Origin: Flavobacteriales bacterium UBA6057
GTDB lineage: Bacteria; Bacteroidota; Bacteroidia; Flavobacteriales_G; Salibacteraceae
Assembly (NCBI GenBank): GCA_002428995.1
Contig: DIYJ01000011.1
Coordinates: 186,001 to 250,000, forward strand
Length of the DNA: 64,000 bases
Direction: 5' to 3'
Below the pieces are notes generated by a model. The model made no database searches. It was given only the letters and a program-made list of their open reading frames with translations, and had not been told where the DNA came from. Position 1 is the first letter of the stretch, and each line of letters begins with the position of its first letter. Position numbers and translations under genes: made by a program. Shown piece by piece: positions 1 to 8,956 of this stretch.

Positions 1-176
1 ACAAGCAGAGAATTGTGGACGCGGTCGATATTGTAGTCGATCAGTACCAAAGCCCCGAATCGAGGCCTTCCATTGTTAGCGACTACAACACTGATAATCT
101 CTCTAAAAAGATCTTGAAGATCATTTATTCCTACACAGACTATGTGAATAGAACGGTCTGGAAGGAGTATGCATAA
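1..176 (+). CDS. C-terminal end of UDP-GlcNAc 2-epimerase family protein (FnlC/WbjD/WbvD type), partial
   Basis: Only the last 57 codons are inside the window; the reading frame enters at base 3 and stops with TAA at 174-176. The tail reads ...IIYSYTDYVNRTVWKEYA. From memory of the family, an SYTDYVN-VWK ending is characteristic of the 2-epimerases that finish UDP-L-FucNAc or UDP-L-QuiNAc synthesis (FnlC/WbjD/CapG and WbvD), which invert C2 of a UDP-6-deoxy-L-hexosamine. The next gene starts within a few bases, so both belong to one operon. The match rests on a short C-terminal stretch, so the family is likely but the exact sugar is inferred. Confidence 0.65.
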   Translation, partial: KQRIVDAVDIVVDQYQSPESRPSIVSDYNTDNLSKKILKIIYSYTDYVNRTVWKEYA

Positions 177-186
177 ACTCAATAAA

Positions 187-1035
187 ATGAAAGTACTGGT
201 TCTTGGATCAACAGGCATGCTTGGTCATGTGCTTTGCGATGTGCTGGAAGCACGAGAAGATGTCGAGCTTGTGAATGTTGCAAGGAGACCTTTCAATTCG
301 GAAACAGTGTTGGCAGATGTCTCCAATGATGACCGACTCAAGACGGTTATCAAAGAGGCAAAGCCCCAGGTGATTGTCAACTGTGTGGGAGTGCTTATCA
401 AAGGCTCTTCAGATAATCCAGCGAATGCCATTCTGCTCAATGGCCGTTTGCCTCATCTCTTATCACAGATTGCCAGTGAGATCGGAGCACGAGTGGTTAC
501 AGTGAGCACTGATTGTGTGTTCTCCGGTAAGCGGGGAAACTACCGGGTAGATGATTTCAGGGATGCAGATGATACTTACGGTCGTTCAAAGTCACTTGGT
601 GAATTGATGAACGAGCAGGACACAACCATCCGCACCTCCATCATTGGGCCGGAATTAAAAGAAGTGGGAGAAGGATTGTTCGATTGGTTTATGCGTCAGA
701 GTGGTGAGATCAGCGGATATTCCAAAGCCATTTGGTCTGGAGTGACAACCTTGGAGCTCGCGCGGATTATTTCCGATCATTTCATTTTCGATCATGTACC
801 CGGTTTGTTTCAAGTATCTCCCGAAAAGGGAATTACAAAGCTCGATTTGCTCGGGATCATCAATGACCAATTCCAAAAGAACATCTCGATTCAGGATGAT
901 CCTTCGAAAGCCGTTGATAAGAGTCTTGTAAAGTCTGCTGACTTTGTTGAGGTGAGCAATTATCCAACTCAGATTGAGGAGATGCATGATTTCATGACGA
1001 AAAGAAAGGATCGGTATGCGAAGTACTTCGCCTGA
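187..1035 (+). CDS. RmlD-like NAD(P)-dependent sugar nucleotide reductase (WbvR-like)
   Basis: Short-chain dehydrogenase of the RmlD (dTDP-4-dehydrorhamnose reductase) type, 282 residues. It has the Rossmann glycine motif G7-x-x-G10-x-x-G13, an STDCVFSG stretch near residue 107 and the Y131-x-x-x-K135 catalytic pair. It lacks the C-terminal cupin domain of CapF/WbjC, so it fits a WbvR-like 4-keto-reductase better than the FucNAc enzyme. Together with the 2-epimerase fragment just upstream this suggests synthesis of a 6-deoxy-L-hexosamine such as UDP-L-QuiNAc or UDP-L-RhaNAc. I chose ATG 187, preceded by an A-rich stretch and giving MKVLVLG; an in-frame ATG at 169 overlaps the upstream stop and is the alternative. 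Confidence 0.8.
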   Translation: MKVLVLGSTGMLGHVLCDVLEAREDVELVNVARRPFNSETVLADVSNDDRLKTVIKEAKPQVIVNCVGVLIKGSSDNPANAILLNGRLPHLLSQIASEIGARVVTVSTDCVFSGKRGNYRVDDFRDADDTYGRSKSLGELMNEQDTTIRTSIIGPELKEVGEGLFDWFMRQSGEISGYSKAIWSGVTTLELARIISDHFIFDHVPGLFQVSPEKGITKLDLLGIINDQFQKNISIQDDPSKAVDKSLVKSADFVEVSNYPTQIEEMHDFMTKRKDRYAKYFA

Positions 1036-2293
1036 TAAGCCCAAACTTTTATTCGTTGTAGCAGGTTATTCCACTACCGGAGCACAGGCGATCCGGTTCA
1101 AGAACATGATTCCCTACCTCAGTGAGCACTACCAAGTGGAGGTCATTGAGCTGACATGGAGTAAAAATCCAGAGGAGTACGAGGATCCGTATGCCAAATT
1201 TCATCGAGTTTCCCTCAGTCGTGTTGGTAGGGTGTTGAATCCGGTTTTTCGACAGCTTGGTGGGGATTCAGGTTCGACATCAGAGAAGAAAACTTCTCAG
1301 AAGTCACGTTTTGTAGGGCAGATCAAAGGAATTGTTCGCAAGCTCTTGTTTCCAGATACCTATTGGTTTGAAATCCCAAGGCTGTACAAGAAAATTGCTT
1401 CTGTCCTGAAGGGAGGACATTACGAATCCGTCATTCTGAGCGCTTTTCCCTTTAGTATGCTTGCCCTTGCAAAGAGGATCAAAAAAGACTTCCCCCAAAT
1501 GACCGTCCACTATGACGTGGGCGACCCATTCTCGTGCAGTTCCGTGGAATCAAACTTCCGGAACTGGCTGGCCAAATTCTATGAGAAGGCGCTGCTTCAA
1601 TACATAGACAGCCTTGTAGTAACCAACGATGCGACCAAGCGCTACTATGCTTTAGGGTTTCGCAAGCAACTTGAGGATGCGAAAATCAGTGTTGTAAGCA
1701 TGGGGGTTTCGACTGACAGTCTGGTTCCTATTTCTCAATTGTCTGATAAGGATGGTGCTAAGAATGACTTTTCGCTCGTTTATGCTGGCCGGCTCTACAC
1801 TAAGTTTCGGGAAGCCTTCGAGCTTTACAAGGCGATTGATAAGTTGAATGAGAACCAAGAGGCACGTTTTCACCTCCACATGTACGGGAAATACAATGCT
1901 GCTTTCTATCCGGCTAAATACGACCCTGAAAAAATCAGCTTTCACGGGATGGTGAGCAACGAGCAAGTTTTTGAAGCCTATTCAGAGTGTACTGCCATTG
2001 TGTTTCTGGATAACGCACACGGCATTCAAACTCCTGGAAAAGTCTTTGAAGTGGCTGCCATCGGCAGGCCTATTCTCTTTGTTTCCGACAACAATGAATC
2101 TCATTCCAGAGAAATTGTGAAACCGCTCGCGCATGTGGTTGATTGTTCGAATACAGCCGAGTCCATTGCCGAGGCTATCTTGCAGTTATCTACATTAGGT
2201 CCTGTAAATCCTGAAGAAATAGAGGCCGTAAGGCACGATTTCTCATGGAAGAAAAGGGCAATGGAGTTTCGTGATGTACTAGAATCTGTCTAA
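1016..2293 (+). CDS. Glycosyltransferase, GT4-like (GT-B fold)
   Basis: A 425-residue cytoplasmic glycosyltransferase, presumably adding one sugar to a lipid-linked repeat unit. The N-terminus KLLFVVAGYS and a GAQAIRFKNM segment are typical of the acceptor domain. In the second half, residues around 270-280 (LVYAGRLY) start the donor domain and a later TPGKVFEVAAIGRPI segment matches the nucleotide-sugar binding region of GT4 enzymes. The ATG overlaps the upstream reductase gene by 20 bases, so the two are probably translationally coupled. Donor and acceptor cannot be read from sequence. Confidence 0.8.
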   Translation: MRSTSPDKPKLLFVVAGYSTTGAQAIRFKNMIPYLSEHYQVEVIELTWSKNPEEYEDPYAKFHRVSLSRVGRVLNPVFRQLGGDSGSTSEKKTSQKSRFVGQIKGIVRKLLFPDTYWFEIPRLYKKIASVLKGGHYESVILSAFPFSMLALAKRIKKDFPQMTVHYDVGDPFSCSSVESNFRNWLAKFYEKALLQYIDSLVVTNDATKRYYALGFRKQLEDAKISVVSMGVSTDSLVPISQLSDKDGAKNDFSLVYAGRLYTKFREAFELYKAIDKLNENQEARFHLHMYGKYNAAFYPAKYDPEKISFHGMVSNEQVFEAYSECTAIVFLDNAHGIQTPGKVFEVAAIGRPILFVSDNNESHSREIVKPLAHVVDCSNTAESIAEAILQLSTLGPVNPEEIEAVRHDFSWKKRAMEFRDVLESV

Positions 2294-2298
2294 GGCTT

Positions 2299-3186
2299 AT
2301 GAGAGTCATCTTTAAACTTATTCGGACTTCGGGGATTCCCTGGATCATTAGGGAAGTGTTTCAGAGAAATCGAGTCACCATCTTGCTATTTCACGACATT
2401 TCACCCAAGGCGGCTGAAAAGAGTTTTGCCTACCTCAAGGAGAGGTATAATGTGATTGGTCTGCAGGAATACTTGAAAGCTCGCAAAGATCCTTCATGTC
2501 ATAAGCTTCCGCCAAAATCATTGATCGTGACCTTTGATGATGGGCATAAGCAGAACTACGAATTGCTTCCTCTGCTGAAAAGACTAGAATTTCCCATCAC
2601 CATATTTCTGTGTTCTTCCATTATCGGAACGGGGAGAGGGTTTTGGTTTTTGCAGCCAAACCTGAGCAAACCCGTAGGGCACTATAAGAAATTGACAAAT
2701 CAGGAGCGTCTTATTGAACTTGAGCGCAGCGGTTTCAAGCAGGAACAAGACATGAAAGAACGCGAGGCTCTGAACAAGAAAGAGATTGAGGAGATGAAGG
2801 AGCTGGTGGACTTTCAGTCACATACCATGTTTCACCCATGCCTTCCAAAGTGTAACCCTCAGGAAGCGAAGGTGGAAATAGAAGGTTCTAAGCATCAGCT
2901 CGAAAAGGACTTTGGACTAACCATCAACACGTTGTCTTATCCCAATGGTGATTACTCCGATCGTGACTTGAGTCTGACCAGAAGTTCGGGTTATACATTT
3001 GGGATTACCGTAGATACGGGCTTCAACACTCTATCAACAGACCCCTTGCTATTGAAGCGAATCAGTGTGAACGACACAGGTGATATCAACCAGCTGGCAG
3101 TCAAAGCTTCCGGGATCTGGTCATTCTTCAAAAATCGGGTGTTTGGAAGACAGAGTTACGGATACAGTAAAACCTCCACCGAATGA
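2299..3186 (+). CDS. Polysaccharide deacetylase (NodB homology domain)
   Basis: A 295-residue carbohydrate esterase 4-like protein. It carries the metal-binding motif 1 TFDDG (residues 78-82), preceded by LLFHDI (29-34), and motif 2 HTMFHP (H175, H179), and ends with SYPNGDYSD-like sequence found near the active site of these enzymes. Such enzymes remove N-acetyl or O-acetyl groups from amino sugars. There is no clear signal peptide, so it may act on a lipid-linked sugar at the cytoplasmic face, or on a sugar precursor. It follows the glycosyltransferase by 5 bases and overlaps the next gene by 4. Confidence 0.85.
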   Translation: MRVIFKLIRTSGIPWIIREVFQRNRVTILLFHDISPKAAEKSFAYLKERYNVIGLQEYLKARKDPSCHKLPPKSLIVTFDDGHKQNYELLPLLKRLEFPITIFLCSSIIGTGRGFWFLQPNLSKPVGHYKKLTNQERLIELERSGFKQEQDMKEREALNKKEIEEMKELVDFQSHTMFHPCLPKCNPQEAKVEIEGSKHQLEKDFGLTINTLSYPNGDYSDRDLSLTRSSGYTFGITVDTGFNTLSTDPLLLKRISVNDTGDINQLAVKASGIWSFFKNRVFGRQSYGYSKTSTE

Positions 3187-3929
3187 TCCGCATAGGTCTC
3201 CTTTCATCCACCACGATTTCTCCTTTTGCGAAGGCCTTCCTGGATCCGATTCTGAAGGATCCGAACCTATCCGTTGACTTCGTTTTGGTAGATGCCCGTC
3301 CCAAATTGTCATTTAAACAAAAGCTGAAGAAGAACTGGCGAAGAGGCCGTGGAGGTTATATGCTCATCATGGCTTTGAAGAAGTTTCAGAAGTCAGAGGC
3401 TCCCGGTATTCCGGTTCAGGAGTTTTGTTCAGCACATGGAATTAAATCTGTAGTGTCGGCTGAACCTTATTCGAATGAGGTTCTGCAAGAGTTGCGCGAG
3501 GCTCGCTTGGACATTCTAATTCTGGTGGGCGGTTTTGGGATTGTGAAGAAATCCATCCTTGAAGTTCCGCGTCTTGGGGTGCTTTCCTACCATCATGGAA
3601 ACATGCGTAGGTATCGGGGAATGCCTCCCGTATTCTGGGAGATGTACAACGGTGAGGATGAGGTGGGAGCCACTGTTCAGTTACTTTCCACAGGTCTTGA
3701 TAAGGGCCTGCCTGTTGAGGAGATCAGTGTTGGTATTGACCGAAAGGATCGCCTCGCGGACGTGAAGTCTCGCCTCTTTTCGCAGAGTGAACCGATGATG
3801 TATAAAGCTGTACAGAAGGTCTCATCGAATGATTTCATACCAGAGGAGATTACGGAGTTCGGAGCTTTGTATACACTCCCTAACCTTCGTCAATGGATCA
3901 TTTTTCACCTGCGAAGTCTTTTGCGGTGA
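3183..3929 (+). CDS. Formyltransferase-family protein (sugar N-formyltransferase-like)
   Basis: A 248-residue protein with the core of the methionyl-tRNA formyltransferase/hydrolase fold. The segment LGVLSYHHGNMRRYRGMPP (from residue 132) aligns with the family's N-x-H-x-S-x-LP-x-x-RG region and GLDKG (D173) with its catalytic Asp loop. The usual catalytic Asn is a Ser here (S135), while His (H137) and Asp (D173) are kept. In polysaccharide loci such proteins formylate amino groups of sugars using formyl-tetrahydrofolate, which would fit the deacetylase next door exposing an amine. The Asn change makes activity uncertain. Start ATG overlaps the upstream stop by 4 bases. Confidence 0.7.
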   Translation: MIRIGLLSSTTISPFAKAFLDPILKDPNLSVDFVLVDARPKLSFKQKLKKNWRRGRGGYMLIMALKKFQKSEAPGIPVQEFCSAHGIKSVVSAEPYSNEVLQELREARLDILILVGGFGIVKKSILEVPRLGVLSYHHGNMRRYRGMPPVFWEMYNGEDEVGATVQLLSTGLDKGLPVEEISVGIDRKDRLADVKSRLFSQSEPMMYKAVQKVSSNDFIPEEITEFGALYTLPNLRQWIIFHLRSLLR

Positions 3930-4089
3930 TGGACTTTTAGAAGCACGCAAAAGACTGAGCGCGTAAGTTTTACTTGCTCAGATCATTGAACAAGCGGAAA
4001 GTCGTTGTTTATCGAATCTTGTAGAGGCGCCCTGGCTGTTCAGTATCTTTGCCGGCTGTTTCAAAGAATGAAATACTGAGGTGGCGCAC

Positions 4090-5358
4090 ATGAAAACCGG
4101 ACTTGATCATTGGTTGCTCAAATACCTGCTGCCATTAAATCTGTTTTTTGATGTCTTCTCCTTCTTTTTTACGGAAGGAGGATTGCTGGCAATTGTGCGA
4201 GGTTTCTTGAGTCTTGCACTGGTCGCTTATTTCATCATTAGCGGATGGCGAATGGCTAGTTTCTTTTGGCCGGTGCTCCTCTTTGTTGGCTATCTGCTCC
4301 TCAATCTGGTGTTCTGTAGCGACTTGCTTTACTCTGCCCAGGTGAGCTCCAAGATTATCATTACCGTTTCGAATTTCATCATCGGGTTTGTGCTTGTAGG
4401 TTCCATTGAGCGATTGAAGAAGCTGTCCATGTCGATCATCATTGTCTACATCATGTTGATTGCCAATTTCATCATCAGCAATGTATTTAAGCTCGGAGCC
4501 AGTTCCTACACAGATGCGGTCAGCTTTTACAATGGGAGTTTGAGAGATAATTGGAATCTTCTGGCTTACAGCGTGCTCCTCGCTCCCCTGGTGATCAGCT
4601 TTCTTCAGGAAAAGCCCGTAAAACGACAGCTGGTTTTTGTTCTGGCGTTTCTCAATGGCCTTTTTACATTGTTGTCATTGAAGAGAATTGCCATCGCAGG
4701 CCTTGTTTTTGGAATGGGATTGAATGGGCTCGTGAGTCGGGCTTATTCAAAGTTTGTGAGCTATTTGATTCCCGTTGTTCTGTTGGCGGCAATGGCGTTT
4801 CCGCTTTATGAAGAGGTGCTGCTCAAGCGATTTGAAAGTAGAGAAGATCGTTTCACTGAAGGAGCTATAGAAGAGGAAGGCCGCTATCAGGAGTCCATCT
4901 ATGTATGGGAAGAAGTTCTTGCATTCGAAGACCCGATAAAGAGCATTTTTGGTTTAGAAGCCTTCAATTCGGTTGGTAATTATGCTGGTGGAAGGTTTGG
5001 TCCCCGGCAGTTGCACGTGGATTACAACCTGATTGTGAATACCATCGGACTCGTTGGGTTTTCTCTCTACCTCTTCATGTTTGTGCACTTCTGGACATTG
5101 TACAGAAAGTACAAGACAAGATTTCAGATTCCCGAGGGACTTTATCGACAGATGAAGAGCACATTCACTGTTTTGTTCTTTACCCAGTTCATTACATCCT
5201 CGGCAGGTCAGATGTACAGTCTCACCTTTCGATCCATCATCTTCCTTTTTTTAGGTGCTATTTGCAGCGTTTTTGTGAGCCACTACTTCAAACATTCCAG
5301 TTTTCAGCATCAAAAGAAGCTAGAGGCTCGGAAGGTTAAACAACCCGTCCTTCATTGA
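4090..5358 (+). CDS. O-antigen polymerase/ligase-like integral membrane protein (Wzy-type)
   Basis: A 422-residue polytopic membrane protein with roughly ten hydrophobic helices and a large extracytoplasmic loop at about residues 250-315, the usual plan of Wzy polymerases and O-antigen ligases. These enzymes join undecaprenyl-linked repeats in the inner membrane. Sequence identity in the class is low, so polymerase and ligase cannot be told apart. I chose ATG 4090, with a GAGGTGG element just upstream; an in-frame GTG at 4081 is possible. The 150 bases upstream (3930-4080) hold no gene and no clear signal that I can see. Its stop overlaps the next start codon. Confidence 0.75.
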   Translation: MKTGLDHWLLKYLLPLNLFFDVFSFFFTEGGLLAIVRGFLSLALVAYFIISGWRMASFFWPVLLFVGYLLLNLVFCSDLLYSAQVSSKIIITVSNFIIGFVLVGSIERLKKLSMSIIIVYIMLIANFIISNVFKLGASSYTDAVSFYNGSLRDNWNLLAYSVLLAPLVISFLQEKPVKRQLVFVLAFLNGLFTLLSLKRIAIAGLVFGMGLNGLVSRAYSKFVSYLIPVVLLAAMAFPLYEEVLLKRFESREDRFTEGAIEEEGRYQESIYVWEEVLAFEDPIKSIFGLEAFNSVGNYAGGRFGPRQLHVDYNLIVNTIGLVGFSLYLFMFVHFWTLYRKYKTRFQIPEGLYRQMKSTFTVLFFTQFITSSAGQMYSLTFRSIIFLFLGAICSVFVSHYFKHSSFQHQKKLEARKVKQPVLH

Positions 5359-6284
5359 AAGTAGTTTTTGTAGTCAGCGGAAATAAGGGAAAGGATGCTC
5401 CCTTTGTAACTGAGCAGATCGAGAGCACACCCGACATCGAACCAGTGATGTACAGAATCAAGGGTAGTGGCATGTCCGGCTATCTCAAGAATATGGTTTC
5501 GCTTCACGCCTTTGTACGCAAAGAGAAACCAGCAATCATTCATGCGCACTTTGGATTATCGGGTCTTTTAATCGGTTTGCTGCCAATAGCAACTCCCAAG
5601 GTGGTCACCTTCCACGGTTCAGACGTCAACAATGCTAAGAACCGCAAATTCTCCAGACTTGCTTATCGACTGTGTTCTCACAGTGTTTTTGTTCATGAGC
5701 AGCTTCGGAAAAAGCTCGATGTACATGAGCATTGCAGCGTTATTCCATGTGGTGTGGACACCGAGCTGTTCAAGCCCATGGATTCAGCAGCATTGAGAGA
5801 GAAATACAACTTCGAGAAGGGCAAAAGCTATGTGCTGTTCAGTTCCGCGTTCAACAACAAGGTGAAGAATGCAACGCTCGCTTTCGAGGTCATTGATCTC
5901 ATCAAAAAGAAGACTCAGGTAGAACTCATTGAGTTAGCCGGAAGAAGCAGAGAGGAAGTAGCCGAACTGATGAATGCATGTGACGCATGTTTGATGACCT
6001 CTTTTTCAGAAGGCTCTCCGCAGTTCATCAAGGAGGCTTTGGCGTGCAACAGCCCCATTGTGAGTACCAACGTGGGGGATGTGGAAGAAAGACTCAACGG
6101 GGTTGAAGGTTGTTTTGTAACCTCTTTTGAACCCCGGGAAGTAGCCGAGAGCCTTCAGCATGCACTCAAGGTTGGCAAAACCCAGGGACGGCAGCGCGCA
6201 TATGAGGTCGGTAAAACAGTAATTGGGCAAAAAATCAGGAAAATCTATTTAACCTTGCGTCCTGAAAACGGCAAGGTTGAGTAG
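5355..6284 (+). CDS. Glycosyltransferase family 4 protein
   Basis: A 309-residue GT-B glycosyltransferase, short for GT4. The acceptor domain contains IIHAHFG and VVTFHGSDVN; the donor domain contains SFSEGSPQFIKEALAC, an E-x7-E arrangement (E of SEGS, E of KEA) that binds the sugar nucleotide, followed by PIVSTNVGDVEE. Translation must start at the TTG that overlaps the stop of the upstream gene (TTGA), and no better ATG is available close by. It likely adds one sugar to the repeat unit made by this locus. Confidence 0.82.
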   Translation: MKVVFVVSGNKGKDAPFVTEQIESTPDIEPVMYRIKGSGMSGYLKNMVSLHAFVRKEKPAIIHAHFGLSGLLIGLLPIATPKVVTFHGSDVNNAKNRKFSRLAYRLCSHSVFVHEQLRKKLDVHEHCSVIPCGVDTELFKPMDSAALREKYNFEKGKSYVLFSSAFNNKVKNATLAFEVIDLIKKKTQVELIELAGRSREEVAELMNACDACLMTSFSEGSPQFIKEALACNSPIVSTNVGDVEERLNGVEGCFVTSFEPREVAESLQHALKVGKTQGRQRAYEVGKTVIGQKIRKIYLTLRPENGKVE

Positions 6285-7041
6285 AGATTTTACACTCGCT
6301 GCTTATGCTCGATTACTTGAATCGATCAAAGCAAATGGATATAAGGTTTGCAGGGTTCGCGAGGCTATCACCGAGTCCAGCAACAAGCTCTTCATTCTTA
6401 GACACGATGTCGATCGTAAACCCCAAAATGCACTTGCCACTGCCCAGTTGCAGGCCGATTTGGGATTGATGGGGACTTATTATTTCAGAATCGTTCCCGA
6501 GAGTTTTCAGCCCCAATTCATAGAGGGTATCGCCCGTCTGGGGCATGAAATTGGCTACCACTACGAAGACCTCTCACTTTGCAAGGGAGATACAAAAGCG
6601 GCTATCGAACATTTTGAATCCAGCTTGGAGCGCCTCAGAAGCTTTGCTCCTGTAGATACCGTGTGTATGCACGGAAGTCCCATGACCAAATGGGACAATC
6701 GTGATATCTGGAAGCACTATAACTATCGCGACTTTGGCATCATAGCCGAGCCCTATTTCGATTTTGATTTTTCAACCATCTACTACCTGACAGATACAGG
6801 CAGAAGATGGGATGGCGCCAAAGTGAGCGTGCGGGACAGTGTTTCACAAGCTTTCAATTTCTCAGTCCACAGCACACAAGAGTTGATAGAAGCCATCAAT
6901 GCTGGAAAGGCACCCGATAAAATCCTTCAAAACATCCATCCCGAGCGATGGACCGATCGCCCGATAGAGTGGGCTTGGGAGGCAACGAAGTCTGCCATCA
7001 AGAATCCAACCAAGCAAGCGCTCAAATACCTTAGAAAATGA
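6277..7041 (+). CDS. Polysaccharide deacetylase-like protein (WbmS-like)
   Basis: A 254-residue protein whose segment ILRHDVDRKP (near residue 42) and GHEIGYHYED (near residue 88) resemble the divergent NodB-fold proteins found in O-antigen loci, such as WbmS. The HDVD and histidine-rich turn could bind a metal, but the canonical TFDDG motif is missing. It starts with TTG and overlaps both neighbours (8 bases upstream, 4 downstream), so it is co-translated with the glycosyltransferase and the FemAB-like gene. The substrate is unknown; sugar de-N-acetylation is an inference. Confidence 0.6.
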   Translation: MSRDFTLAAYARLLESIKANGYKVCRVREAITESSNKLFILRHDVDRKPQNALATAQLQADLGLMGTYYFRIVPESFQPQFIEGIARLGHEIGYHYEDLSLCKGDTKAAIEHFESSLERLRSFAPVDTVCMHGSPMTKWDNRDIWKHYNYRDFGIIAEPYFDFDFSTIYYLTDTGRRWDGAKVSVRDSVSQAFNFSVHSTQELIEAINAGKAPDKILQNIHPERWTDRPIEWAWEATKSAIKNPTKQALKYLRK

Positions 7042-8060
7042 GCCGTTTCAGCATAGTCAAGTCTGTTGATCAGGTTGATAAACATGCTTGGGATGATTTT
7101 GCGAATAGTGAACCGTCCGCCATGGTGTTTCACTCCCGGCCCTTCATCGAGTTCATGTCGACTGCTGGGAACCACAAGGTCCAATCCACCTTTGTGTTGG
7201 AAGGCCAGAAAGTGGTAGGCGCCTACTTCAGGATCGGCTATGGTTCTGGAAATCCGCTGCTCAAGATGGTTACTGGCAGGGCCGTTTCTTACGGAGGTCC
7301 GCTGGTTGCAGGCCAGAACGCTGAGGTGCTTACTCTACTCTTAGAAAACGCGAAAGATCCAGGTGCAATTTACACTGAGGTTCGACTCTTCACAGATCTT
7401 TCATGGGGCAGGGCTCAGTTTGAAGCTAGTGGATTTGAATACAAAGCACATCTCAATGTTCTTGTAGACGTAAAGGAAGAAACCAAGATGTGGGAGGCCC
7501 TTAAATCCTCCAAGCGGAATAAGATTCGTAAGTCGATCAAGGGTGGTGTAGAAGTAGTAGTCAAACAAGACCTGAGTGATCAGGAACTTGGGCGCTGCCA
7601 TGAGATTCTAAGCGGCCTGTATACGCGCATCCAGTTGCCACTTCCCGAAGTCGGGTTCTTCCAGAATTTGATGCGCAGCGAATTGGGTGCTTCAACCTAT
7701 TTCACACTGGCCTTGCATGAAGGACAGATCATCGCGTTCAGGCTTCACATGCTGTTCAACGATCGCGTGTTTGATTGGTACGCTGCTGATGATCCTGTGC
7801 ACAGAAAACTCAGTGTCAACGACCGGACGGTCTGGGAGACACTCGTCTGGAGCGGAAAACACAGTGCCAAGTTGTTTGACTTTGGCGGTGCAGGCAAGCC
7901 CGGAGATGAATACGGTGTGCGGGACTTCAAGATTCAGTTTGGTGGAGAAGTTGTTGAGTTTGGTCGTTTCCAACGCGTCAATAGACCTCTGAGCATGAAA
8001 CTCGCCACCAAGGGATTGGAGGTGGTGAAGAAAATGGGAATCATAAAGAAGTTCTCGTGA
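7038..8060 (+). CDS. FemAB/GNAT-like acyltransferase (Acetyltransf_6 type)
   Basis: A 340-residue protein with the architecture of FemAB-like or BioF2-like acyltransferases: an SSKRNKIRKSIKGGVEV segment near residue 157, followed by a second GNAT half with LALHEGQIIAFRLHMLF and YAADDPVH. Such proteins in exopolysaccharide loci are thought to transfer acyl or aminoacyl groups to sugars; related proteins bridge peptidoglycan. Overlaps of 4 bases on both sides place it firmly in the operon. The acyl donor cannot be told from sequence. Confidence 0.7.
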   Translation: MSRFSIVKSVDQVDKHAWDDFANSEPSAMVFHSRPFIEFMSTAGNHKVQSTFVLEGQKVVGAYFRIGYGSGNPLLKMVTGRAVSYGGPLVAGQNAEVLTLLLENAKDPGAIYTEVRLFTDLSWGRAQFEASGFEYKAHLNVLVDVKEETKMWEALKSSKRNKIRKSIKGGVEVVVKQDLSDQELGRCHEILSGLYTRIQLPLPEVGFFQNLMRSELGASTYFTLALHEGQIIAFRLHMLFNDRVFDWYAADDPVHRKLSVNDRTVWETLVWSGKHSAKLFDFGGAGKPGDEYGVRDFKIQFGGEVVEFGRFQRVNRPLSMKLATKGLEVVKKMGIIKKFS

Positions 8061-8956
8061 TCAAGAACTTGGGAAAGCTTTTGCGCGGGATATTCACCCG
8101 TCTTTCAATATTGAAGAACCTTGAATCCTGGGTTCCCCAAAATAGCGCTGCTGAGCTTCCTACCCTTTACATCATTGGAGCACCGAGGTCAGGCACAACC
8201 TTACTTTATCAGGTGCTTATCCATACGCTGAAAGCGGCATACGTCTCAAATATTGCTTCCGTTTTTCCTTACTGTCCTGGCTTTGTAAGCCACCTCGCGT
8301 TGAAGTTCAAGAAGCCATATAGAGCTACTGAACTTTCTAGTAACTACGGAAACATCGCAGGGTTAATGGCGCCATCTGAAGCCGCCAGGGTCATGGACCT
8401 TTGGTTCGATCGGCCTTCTTCCCCCGAAGCCCTTCGTTCTTCCAAGGCCTTGAAGACCGTGTTCAAAGCTCCACTAGTGATCAAGAATGTCTGGAACATT
8501 GATCGATTGAGTGCCATCAGCAATGTTCCCGGGCGAAAGGTCTTTTTGATCATTCATCGCGATATCTTTTCCAACGCCAAGTCTATTGTGAAAGCCGAGG
8601 AAAAGGGGATACATATTCTGAGTCGCGGAGGAAACCAGAAGGGGGGCGATCCGCGTTCCTTGAAAGAAGCTGTTCAGTTCATTGTCGACTACAATGCAAA
8701 GGCAGAAGTCCTGAGCGATGCATCTGATCAAACGATTATCAGGCTTTCCTATGAGCAGTTCTGCAAAGACCCATTCGCGGCTTTTGAAAAGATCGTTGAG
8801 GCTTTGGGTGTAGAATTACCTGATCCGCTCGATGGAGAGGGCGTGCTGGGCTCTATCAAAGCCTCCGTAATCAAAGAGTCTGAGCGTGAGCGCATGAAAC
8901 AGCAGATCAGTTCCGAACTTTGTAAAAAAGCCGAGAAGTATGAGAGTACTCATTGA
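8057..8956 (+). CDS. Sulfotransferase family protein
   Basis: A 299-residue PAPS-dependent sulfotransferase-like protein. It has the 5'-phosphosulfate loop GAPRSGTTLL (residues 41-50) and a 3'-phosphate binding segment IIHRDIFSNAKS around R168 and S172/S176. It would transfer sulfate from PAPS to a hydroxyl or amine of a glycan. Start is GTG, overlapping the upstream stop by 4 bases; its 3' end overlaps the next gene by 17. Sulfated surface glycans would fit a marine lifestyle, but that is inference. Confidence 0.78.
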   Translation: MIKNLGKLLRGIFTRLSILKNLESWVPQNSAAELPTLYIIGAPRSGTTLLYQVLIHTLKAAYVSNIASVFPYCPGFVSHLALKFKKPYRATELSSNYGNIAGLMAPSEAARVMDLWFDRPSSPEALRSSKALKTVFKAPLVIKNVWNIDRLSAISNVPGRKVFLIIHRDIFSNAKSIVKAEEKGIHILSRGGNQKGGDPRSLKEAVQFIVDYNAKAEVLSDASDQTIIRLSYEQFCKDPFAAFEKIVEALGVELPDPLDGEGVLGSIKASVIKESERERMKQQISSELCKKAEKYESTH

